Positions 14,065-21,243 of a stretch of DNA of 21,243 bases are shown here, one piece after another; the first letter of the stretch is position 1; the number at the start of each line of letters is the position of its first letter. The notes under the pieces were generated by a model that ran no database searches, was not told the DNA's origin, and saw only the letters and a program-made list of their open reading frames with translations. The position numbers and the translations under genes were made by a program. Origin of the DNA: Phycisphaerales bacterium (lineage in GTDB: Bacteria; Planctomycetota; Phycisphaerae; SM23-33); contig PMYM01000244.1 of assembly GCA_003171235.1 (NCBI GenBank), positions 1-21,243 on the forward strand. Direction: 5' to 3'.

Positions 14065-14086
14065 CGTAGCGCAGGTGTAGCGCAGA
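14065..14086. repeat. Tandem 11-bp repeat pair, right end
   Basis: CGTAGCGCAGG followed directly by TGTAGCGCAGA, the same unit as at 6682-6703 and 10939-10960, in the same orientation. It lies 66 bp inside the right att copy, mirroring the pair inside the left end. This symmetry favours integrase or excisionase binding, which remains inferred. Confidence 0.6.
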
Positions 14087-14114
14087 GACGCCGCCACAAT
14101 TCAGCGCAAAAAAG

Positions 14115-14145
14115 AACCCCTGTAAGTGCTTGTCTTACAGGGGTT
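14115..14145 (-). terminator. Bidirectional rho-independent terminator beside tRNA-Lys
   Basis: Perfect 12-bp stem AACCCCTGTAAG/CTTACAGGGGTT with a 7-nt loop (14127-14133). On the minus strand it is followed by TTCTTTTTTT, so it terminates the tRNA-Lys transcript; on the + strand a shorter T-tract follows and could end the element's operon. It lies just inside the element, so the element appears to supply the tRNA's current terminator. Confidence 0.75.
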
Positions 14146-14150
14146 TTCGT

Positions 14151-14223
<73 letters not shown>

Positions 14224-14235
14224 GAAAGAGCAAAT

Positions 14236-14263
14236 ATACTAGCGACCACGCGAAAAAGATCAA
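14236..14263 (-). promoter_or_regulatory. Possible promoter of tRNA-Lys
   Basis: On the minus strand -35 TTGATC (14263-14258) and -10 TAGTAT (14241-14236) are 16 bp apart, with an alternative TATATT overlapping at 14238-14233. Transcription would begin close to the tRNA 5' end at 14223. The hexamers are moderate matches. Confidence 0.35.
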
Positions 14264-14344
14264 GACCCTCCTGGGCTCTTTTTCCCGGCCTGCAAAACTA
14301 TCATAGCCGCAGGCCCTCCCGGCGTTCAAGGGCGGCAACCTTCG

Positions 14345-14431
14345 CAGTGGCACGGGCATCTTGAGCGTGATTTGCCGGCAAGCAGGGGCAAGATGCCCCT
14401 GCGACGCATGGGCGGGACGCCCATGCCACTG
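14345..14431. repeat. Nested palindromic repeat (DARAT-type PVC element)
   Basis: Outer ends CAGTGGCA and TGCCACTG are inverted. Inside are two perfect 8-bp hairpins with 3-nt loops: CAGGGGCA-AGA-TGCCCCTG (14383-14401) and CATGGGCG-GGA-CGCCCATG (14407-14425). Minus-strand frames read HAQDARAT and RPCVAGASCPC, peptides seen repeatedly in spurious planctomycete ORFs. It occupies most of the 329-bp gap between tRNA-Lys and the aminotransferase gene. Confidence 0.65.
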
Positions 14432-14485
14432 GAAGAGGCCAGGCCGCAAGCGGCGGGGAAGGGCGGGTTTGGCCGTGCGGCCGGC

Positions 14486-14519
14486 TTGATTTTGGCCGCT
14501 GCCTGGTTATCCTAACCAG
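14486..14519 (+). promoter_or_regulatory. Possible promoter with operator-like inverted repeat for the aminotransferase
   Basis: -35 TTGATT (14486-14491), 16-bp spacer, -10 TATCCT (14508-14513). A perfect inverted repeat CTGGTTA-TCC-TAACCAG (14503-14519) overlaps the -10 hexamer and could bind a dimeric regulator. No regulator gene is adjacent. Confidence 0.35.
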
Positions 14520-14552
14520 ACTATATCTCAGGAACCTCACCAGGAGCAGAGC

Positions 14553-15737
14553 ATGGAACTTGCAGACCGCATCAAGAGCGTCGGGGCCAGCGCCACCCTG
14601 GCCGTCACAGGCCGGGCGGCCCAGATGAAGGCCCAGGGCATCGACGTCGTCAGCTTCGGCGCCGGCGAACCCGACTTCGACACCCCCGCCTTCATCAAGG
14701 ACGCCGCCAAGGCCGCCCTCGACGCCGGCGACACCAAGTACACCCCGCGCTGCGCCGGCAAGCTCAAGGCCGCCGTGGCCGAAAAGCTGGCCAAGGAAAA
14801 CGGCATCACCGTCAAGCCCGAGCAGGTGCTGGCCACCTTCGGGGCCAAGCACGGCCTGTTCAACGCCTTCCAGGTGCTCTTGAACCCGGGCGACAAGGTG
14901 CTCATCCCCGCGCCCTACTGGGTGAGCTATCCCGAGATGGTCAAGCTGGCCGACGGCCAGTGCGTCTTCATCCCCACCAGTTACGAAAGCGGCTACAAGA
15001 TCACCCCCGACGACGTCCTGAAGTTCGGCCGCGACGCCAAGATCCTGGTCATGAACAGCCCCAACAATCCCACCGGCGTGACCTACACACCGGCGGAACT
15101 CAAGGCCATCGCCCAGGCGGTGCTCAAGACCAACCTGGTGGTCTTCTCTGACGAGATCTACGAGAAGCTCATCTACGGCGACACCAAGTTCGTATCCTTC
15201 GCCGCCCTGGATCCGCGCCTGCCCGAACGCACGCTGACCTTCAACGGCCACGCCAAGGCGTTCTCCATGCCCGGCTGGCGGATCGGCTGGGTGGCCGGGC
15301 CGCAGAACGTCATCAAGGCCATGGCCACGCTGGGCTCGCACCAGACCACCGACCCGGTGAGCTTCGTCCAGGCCGGGGCCCTGGCCGCCTACACCGACCC
15401 GCAGTCGGCCGCCACCGTCGAGAAGATGCGCCAGGAATTCGAGAAGCGCGGCCGGCACATGCACCAGCGGCTGTGCGGCATGCCCGGCGTGCGCTGCGTC
15501 AAGCCCACCGGCGCGTTCTACTGCTTCCCCGACGTGTCGGGCAACTACGGCAGGAGTTTCGGCGGCACGAAGGTGAGCGATTCGCTGTCCTTTGCCGCCG
15601 TCGCCTTGGAGCAGGCCAAGGTGGCACTGGTGCCGGGCGTGGCCTTCGGCGAGGACCGCTGCGTGCGCCTCTCCTTCGCCACCGGCATGCAGCAGATCGA
15701 CAAGGGCCTGGATCGCCTGGAAGCATTGCTGAAGTAG
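14553..15737 (+). CDS. Class I aspartate-type aminotransferase (PLP-dependent, subgroup Ib)
   Basis: A cytosolic transaminase of 394 aa, the normal size for subgroup Ib aspartate aminotransferases. The start at ATG 14553 has AGGAG about 9 nt upstream. Visible motifs: N-terminal substrate-binding loop SFGAGEPDFDTP, KYTP, PYWVSYPEM, NSPNNPTG (cofactor-contacting Asn), SDEIYEKLIY (Asp/Tyr contacts to PLP), the Schiff-base lysine K235 in NGHAKAFSMPGWRIGW, and the carboxylate-binding Arg in CVRLSFATG. It likely interconverts aspartate/oxaloacetate with glutamate/2-oxoglutarate; related Ib enzymes can also use aromatic amino acids or prephenate, so the exact substrate is not certain. It is a single gene closed by a strong terminator. 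Confidence 0.92.
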   Translation: MELADRIKSVGASATLAVTGRAAQMKAQGIDVVSFGAGEPDFDTPAFIKDAAKAALDAGDTKYTPRCAGKLKAAVAEKLAKENGITVKPEQVLATFGAKHGLFNAFQVLLNPGDKVLIPAPYWVSYPEMVKLADGQCVFIPTSYESGYKITPDDVLKFGRDAKILVMNSPNNPTGVTYTPAELKAIAQAVLKTNLVVFSDEIYEKLIYGDTKFVSFAALDPRLPERTLTFNGHAKAFSMPGWRIGWVAGPQNVIKAMATLGSHQTTDPVSFVQAGALAAYTDPQSAATVEKMRQEFEKRGRHMHQRLCGMPGVRCVKPTGAFYCFPDVSGNYGRSFGGTKVSDSLSFAAVALEQAKVALVPGVAFGEDRCVRLSFATGMQQIDKGLDRLEALLK

Positions 15738-15804
15738 ACGCCTAAACAACGCCGACACCCAGGCCGAAACCGGAACTGATGCGCAGAATCACGGTTGATA
15801 TTTC

Positions 15805-15833
15805 GCCCCCGGCCCTTGTGGCCGGGGGCTTTT
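15805..15833 (+). terminator. Rho-independent terminator after the aminotransferase gene
   Basis: Ten-bp GC-rich stem GCCCCCGGCC/GGCCGGGGGC with loop CTTGT followed by TTTTGT. It lies 68 bp after the aminotransferase stop and 44 bp before the next gene. Confidence 0.88.
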
Positions 15834-15876
15834 GTCTGTACTGATCCCGTGGCCTGCGTGGAATGGGAGAAACCGC

Positions 15877-16584
15877 ATGGAACTCTACCAACAAGACCCG
15901 TACTGCCAATCCGTCGCGACGACCATCGCCGCCACGACCTTCGTCAAGAAGCGGCCGGCCGTGCTGGTTGAGCGGAACATCCTGTATCCCGGCGGGGGCG
16001 GTCAGCCGTTTGACCGCGGGAGCCTGCTGGTCGGCGGGGCGGAGGTTCCCGTCGAGCGGGCGGTGCGCGTCGAGGGGCAGGTCTTCCTGGTGCTGGCCGG
16101 GCCGGCGGAGCTGGATGCCGGCCAGGAGGTCGAGCTGCGGCTTGATTGGCCGCGGCGCTACGCCCACATGAGATGCCACAGCGGCAGCCACGTGCTGATG
16201 GGGGCGGTGAAGCGCCGCCTGAGCGACTACGTGGCCAAGGGCATCGACATCCAGGACGGCGGGCGGGCCTGCACCATTCGCTTCGAGGGCGCCTGGCAGC
16301 CGGCGCCGCAGGAGGCCCAGGCCTTCATCGAGCAATCCAACCAGGTCATCGCCGAGAACCGGGCGATTGAAGTCGTCGAATTTGCCGACCTTGGGCAGGC
16401 CATCGCCCAGGCGGGGGAAATCTATCGCGGGCCGCGGGAGATGTCCGGGCCGGTGAGCATCGTCACCGTCGCCGGCTGGGACGCCAACCCCTGCGGCGGC
16501 ACGCACGTCCGGGCCGCGGGCGAGATCGGGCCGCTGCGCCTGGCCGGGTGCGAGACAGGCAAGGTGCGGTTCGAGATCGACTGA
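15877..16584 (+). CDS. AlaX-type alanyl-tRNA editing protein
   Basis: A trans-editing hydrolase related to the second additional domain of alanyl-tRNA synthetase, which deacylates Ser- or Gly-tRNA-Ala. The start is ATG 15877 with GGGAG upstream, giving 235 aa, about the size of AlaX-II type proteins. The N-terminal barrel holds the glycine-rich YPGGGGQPFDRG motif (37-48). The zinc-binding editing site has H101-x3-H105 (CHSGSHVL) and C206-x3-H210 (NPCGGTHV), the complete HxxxH...CxxxH set. No catalytic aminoacylation domain is attached. It follows the aminotransferase terminator, so it is expressed separately, though no clear promoter was found in the short gap. Confidence 0.9.
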   Translation: MELYQQDPYCQSVATTIAATTFVKKRPAVLVERNILYPGGGGQPFDRGSLLVGGAEVPVERAVRVEGQVFLVLAGPAELDAGQEVELRLDWPRRYAHMRCHSGSHVLMGAVKRRLSDYVAKGIDIQDGGRACTIRFEGAWQPAPQEAQAFIEQSNQVIAENRAIEVVEFADLGQAIAQAGEIYRGPREMSGPVSIVTVAGWDANPCGGTHVRAAGEIGPLRLAGCETGKVRFEID

Positions 16585-16749
16585 ACCACATGCGACCCCA
16601 ACCGCTGTCTAGTACATGAAGGAGGGAGTTATTTCGAAGTCTGCCCCCGAATTCCCCGAATTTCCTGCCTGGAAACCTTTAGGCCAAAGGGTCTGTCCCG
16701 TGAAGTCTCATGAGCCAGTAAGTGTGCGCTGGTTAATCCGTCCGCCCGA

Positions 16750-16755
16750 TATAAT
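16750..16755 (+). promoter_or_regulatory. Perfect -10 hexamer upstream of the adenylate-forming enzyme gene
   Basis: TATAAT at 16750-16755, 31 bp before the GTG start. No good -35 lies at the usual distance (the region reads CGCTGG/TGTGCG), so activation or another sigma factor would be needed if it is used. The remaining part of the 201-bp gap shows no other signal. Confidence 0.35.
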
Positions 16756-16785
16756 GCCTGCCTTGGATCAAGAGGAATACGCGAG

Positions 16786-18051
16786 GTGATCCCAGAAACT
16801 TGGCATTATCGCTACCTGATGAGCCTGCCATTTCGCTCTCGCTGGGGGCAGGGGAGGATGGCGCGGTTTCGGGATGAGCGGTTCCGATGGACGGTGCGCA
16901 ATGCGGCCGCGACCATCCCCTTCTATCGCCGGCTCCTGGCGGTAGCAGGGGTTGACCCTTTGTCGATTCGCGGGCTAGCCGATCGCGGCCGCCTGCCGCT
17001 GGTCACACGCGATGCCCTGCGTCAGGCGGGGCAGGAGGCATGGCGTCAGGACGTGCCGGCCGGGCAGCGATGGCTGGCCTCCACGTCGGGCAGTTCGGGC
17101 AATCCGCTGATCCTGCTGTACCACCAGGCCGAGCGCGTGCGCATGCACGCGGTCAACCTGGACTGCGAATGGCTGTATGGTCATCGGCCGTGGCGGCTGG
17201 CGATGGGACTGGGCACCCAACTCGTTTCGCCCCAGGGCACGTGGCTGCAGCGGCTGGGGTTGCTGCGTTGGATCCGCGTGGATCCGGCCCGGCCCGTTCG
17301 GGAATGGGTCGATTTGTTCGAGAGGCATCGCCCCTACGTCCTGCGCGGGTATCCGAGCATGCTGCGCGAGTTCTGCGTCGAGGCCCAGAGACGTGGTGGT
17401 TTGAAATGGCGACCGCGCGTGCTGGCCACCGGCGGGGAACTGTATCCGCCGGAATTGGACGAACTGGTCCACCGAACCTTTGGCTTCAGCCCCATCACTT
17501 GTTACGGGGCCATGGAGACGGGGCGGATGGCCTTCTCCTGCACGGGCGGCGGGGGGCTGCACGTGCGCATGGACGCCGTGGACCTGGAAATCCTGCGCGA
17601 AGGCGTGCCTGTGGGCCCCGGCCAGAGCGGTGAAGTCGTGCTCACCTCGCTGATCTTCACCTGCATGCCGCTGATCCGGTACCCGGTGGGCGATTTGGCC
17701 GTCTGGGACGATTCGCCCTGCGCCTGCGGCCTATGGTGGCCGAAGCTTCGGTTGCACGAGGGGAGGGGCAGCGACGTGCTCGCTCTGCCAGACGGGCGAC
17801 GCGTGCCCATCACCACTTTGGGCGGACCCATCGGGCGAGTTCCCGGCGTGCGCCAGTACCAGTTCATCCAGACAGGCCCGACCGCCCTGACAGTGCGATA
17901 CTCCGCCGATGGTGACGCACGGGAGGTTGGCGCCGCCCTGGCATTGATTCGCGGACAGTTGCCTGGCGTGCAGGTGCGGAGCGAGCGTGTTGAGCGTATC
18001 GGTCATTCTGTCACGGGCAAAGTTCCTCGCTTCATTCGGCAGGGCATGTAG
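16786..18051 (+). CDS. PaaK/CapK-like adenylate-forming enzyme
   Basis: A 421-aa member of the phenylacetate-CoA ligase-like branch of the ANL superfamily, close in layout to CapK proteins linked to polysaccharide biosynthesis. The start GTG 16786 has AGAGGA 9 nt upstream. Motifs in order: TIPFYRRLL near the N-terminus, the ATP-binding loop STSGSSGNPL (about 99-108), VLRGYPSML, ATGGELYPPELDELV, YGAMETG, GEVVLTSLIFTCMPLIRYPVGDL and GRGSDVLALPDG, then a small C-terminal domain ending HSVTGKVPRFI, where a lysine near the C-terminus is the usual second-step residue. Substrate is unknown. It is not adjacent to other polysaccharide genes; the glycosyltransferase at the window start is 15 kb away. 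Confidence 0.8.
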   Translation: MIPETWHYRYLMSLPFRSRWGQGRMARFRDERFRWTVRNAAATIPFYRRLLAVAGVDPLSIRGLADRGRLPLVTRDALRQAGQEAWRQDVPAGQRWLASTSGSSGNPLILLYHQAERVRMHAVNLDCEWLYGHRPWRLAMGLGTQLVSPQGTWLQRLGLLRWIRVDPARPVREWVDLFERHRPYVLRGYPSMLREFCVEAQRRGGLKWRPRVLATGGELYPPELDELVHRTFGFSPITCYGAMETGRMAFSCTGGGGLHVRMDAVDLEILREGVPVGPGQSGEVVLTSLIFTCMPLIRYPVGDLAVWDDSPCACGLWWPKLRLHEGRGSDVLALPDGRRVPITTLGGPIGRVPGVRQYQFIQTGPTALTVRYSADGDAREVGAALALIRGQLPGVQVRSERVERIGHSVTGKVPRFIRQGM

Positions 18052-18067
18052 GGCAACGCCAGGACTG

Positions 18068-18111
18068 AGTAAATAGGGACAGTAAATAGGGACAGGACAG
18101 TAAATAGGGAC
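18068..18111. repeat. AGTAAATAGGGAC repeats (REP-like)
   Basis: AGTAAATAGGGAC occurs at 18068, 18081 and 18099, the first two directly tandem and the third after 5 bp. It is followed by AGGGACCTGTTTC. AAATAGGGACAG motifs are familiar from REP sequences mobilised by RAYT (Y1) transposases. No RAYT gene is in the window. The repeats lie between the convergent adenylate-forming enzyme and scpB genes. Confidence 0.6.
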
Positions 18112-18221
18112 AGGGACCTGTTTCAAAGACCTCGAATTGCGCGAGCGGCCCAACAGGCGCTCGCCCTACGACTGGCTCCTGGCGACTGACTACTGCCTAC
18201 TGTTCTTGCCGGGTGCTGTTG

Positions 18222-19166
18222 TCAGGACTCGCTCTGGCCGTGGTCTTCGCTTTCATCGGCTGGGAGGTCGGGGGCGATTTCGCCGGCGCCGTCGGCCTGG
18301 GCGTCGGGCACGGCGGGCTCTCCCGTGCCGGCGGATTCATCCGGCTGCGAGGCGGGTTGCCCAGCCGCGGGGGGCGGGGCCTGCTCCTGCGCCTGCTGCT
18401 GGGATTCAGCATGGGGCTGCTGGGTTTGACCTTCCGGCGCGGCCGGTTCGGCTGGCTTTTCGGCGGGTTTTCTTGTCGCCGGCGGGGCCTTGAGTTGCTG
18501 GAGGTTTGGCAGGTCTTCCAGGCTTCCCAGGCCGAAGATTTCAAGGAAGTGCTTGGTCGTGCCGTAGAGCAGGGGGCGGCCAAGCTCTTCCGCCCGCCCC
18601 ACGATCTTTGCCAGGTTGAGTTCCATCAGGCGGTGCAGCACCTCACCGGTGGCCACGCCGCGGATGGCCTCGACGTCGGCCCGTAGCACCGGCTGGCGAT
18701 AGGCCACGATGGCCAGCGTCTCCATCGCTGCCTGGGAGAGGCGACTTTCCTCGCGGCTCTTTACCAGCCGGGCCAGCACGCCGGCGTATTCGGGCAGGGT
18801 CTGCATCTGGTAGCCGCCGGCCACGTGCACGATGCGGAAGGCGGCGCGGGTCTGGTCGTAGCGGGCGTTAAGCTGCTCGACGGCGGAGCGGACGCTACGC
18901 ACGCCGCCGATCTGCGTGATCTCGTTGATCTTGGCGGGTGGCAGGGGCTTGTCGGAGGCGAACAGCACCGCCTCGACCAGGGCAGGCCCGTCGGAAGACC
19001 TCTCGTGTTGGGGCGCGGGGTCCGGCGAGTGTTCCTGCGCCGGCCCTGGCGGGGCCGTCTCAGAGGGATTCTCCGCCGCCGGCCCCGTCGGCCCCTCAGG
19101 CTGGAGGGGCTGCCGGTCCCGCCCGTCCGCATGTTCGTCTTGCCGGTTTGTCATGTCCTCATGCAT
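18222..19166 (-). CDS. scpB: Segregation and condensation protein B
   Basis: The kleisin-associated winged-helix partner of the SMC-ScpA complex, acting in chromosome condensation and segregation. The core (about residues 60-225) has the family motifs VEAVLFASDKPLPPAKINEI, FRIVHVAGGYQMQTLPEYA, LSQAAMETLAIVAYRQPV, ADVEAIRGV and GRPLLYGTTKHFLEIFGL. The protein is longer than typical ScpB (about 314 aa against about 180-200) because of a Pro/Glu-rich N-terminal extension and an about 100-aa Pro/Ala/Gln/Glu-rich disordered tail. The start is uncertain: ATG 19166 is used, ATG 19154 and TTG 19193 also fit, and none has a strong ribosome-binding site. No scpA lies next to it. It is divergent from typA. 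Confidence 0.9.
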   Translation of the reverse strand: MHEDMTNRQDEHADGRDRQPLQPEGPTGPAAENPSETAPPGPAQEHSPDPAPQHERSSDGPALVEAVLFASDKPLPPAKINEITQIGGVRSVRSAVEQLNARYDQTRAAFRIVHVAGGYQMQTLPEYAGVLARLVKSREESRLSQAAMETLAIVAYRQPVLRADVEAIRGVATGEVLHRLMELNLAKIVGRAEELGRPLLYGTTKHFLEIFGLGSLEDLPNLQQLKAPPATRKPAEKPAEPAAPEGQTQQPHAESQQQAQEQAPPPAAGQPASQPDESAGTGEPAVPDAQADGAGEIAPDLPADESEDHGQSES

Positions 19167-19201
19167 TGATACACCGCCTGGGCCAAGGCCCAAGCGATGA
19201 A

Positions 19202-19229
19202 AGATACTCGATTAATCCAAAAACACAAG
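19202..19229 (-). promoter_or_regulatory. Promoter for scpB
   Basis: On the minus strand -35 TTGTGT (19229-19224), 16-bp spacer, -10 TATCTT (19207-19202), about 35 bp upstream of the proposed scpB start. It is back-to-back with the typA promoter. Confidence 0.45.
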
Positions 19230-19252
19230 CTTCACTCGGCGGGGAAGGGCCT

Positions 19253-19281
19253 TGTTTTTCCGGCCTGGCAGGGGTATAAAG
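19253..19281 (+). promoter_or_regulatory. Promoter for typA
   Basis: -35 TTGTTT (19253-19258), exactly 17 bp, -10 TATAAA (19276-19281). Transcription would begin near 19288, giving a leader of about 160 nt before typA. A small 40-codon ORF from ATG 19290 lies in that leader but shows no protein-like or ribosome-binding features. Confidence 0.55.
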
Positions 19282-19447
19282 AAGTGTCTATGCTATTGTC
19301 AGGAAGCACAACCTGCGCCTCCGGCTGCTGGAACAGCCCCGCCTGGAGCCTGCGCTGGGTGCAAAGACGCTGCTCGGTCTACGAACACCCCGGCGCCCCG
19401 CTGACCATCTAAACCCTGCACCTTCTCTTTCTATAAGTGACCCTTTT

Positions 19448-21243
<1,796 letters not shown>

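Noticed and set aside
14301..15758. 485-codon minus-strand open frame opposite the aminotransferase
   Set aside because: The aminotransferase on the + strand has all PLP motifs; the minus frame is a GC-skew shadow and includes a palindromic repeat.
19290..19412. 40-codon leader ORF before typA
   Set aside because: No ribosome-binding site and Cys/Trp/Ser composition typical of untranslated GC-rich leader; no attenuator structure recognised.

Overview
This 21.2 kb window looks like the chromosome of a GC-rich planctomycete-type bacterium (PVC superphylum, perhaps Phycisphaerae). The assignment is inferred from a PEP-CTERM exported protein, a planctomycete-style short TPR protein, and many intergenic palindromes, some of which translate to the GTGFQPV and DARAT peptides common in spurious PVC ORFs. 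No rRNA or species marker is present.

Left flank (1-6510): a decayed IS30-type transposase; a multi-pass GT39-like glycosyltransferase; ispH (non-mevalonate isoprenoid pathway); a PEP-CTERM protein preceded by a tiny exported ORF behind a strong minus-strand promoter; an untracked 3' remnant of a tyrosine recombinase; a small TPR protein; and a gene-poor stretch with one doubtful ORF.

Centre (6511-14194): a 7.7 kb integrated element bounded by a 43-bp duplication of the 3' half of tRNA-Lys(CUU). All of its genes lie on the + strand: P4-like integrase, a protein with a possible C-terminal HTH, an AlpA/Xis-like HTH protein, a DnaB-N/RecA-like replication ATPase, a small-terminase-like protein, two proteins of unknown function that could be virion-related, and a short zinc-ribbon protein with its own promoter. 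Large terminase, portal, capsid, tail and lysis genes are absent. The int-alpA-rep-terS layout in a tRNA, at under 8 kb, matches a phage satellite (PICI-like). The element also carries three tandem pairs of an 11-bp repeat (near both ends and in the middle) and a cluster of short repeats downstream of rep that could be its origin.

Right flank (14224-21243): housekeeping genes. These are a class I aspartate-type aminotransferase with a clear terminator, an AlaX-type alanyl-tRNA editing protein, a PaaK/CapK-like adenylate-forming enzyme, scpB (chromosome segregation), and a divergent typA/bipA that runs off the window. typA carries an in-frame insertion of about 30 codons that includes a hairpin resembling one of the intergenic palindromes.
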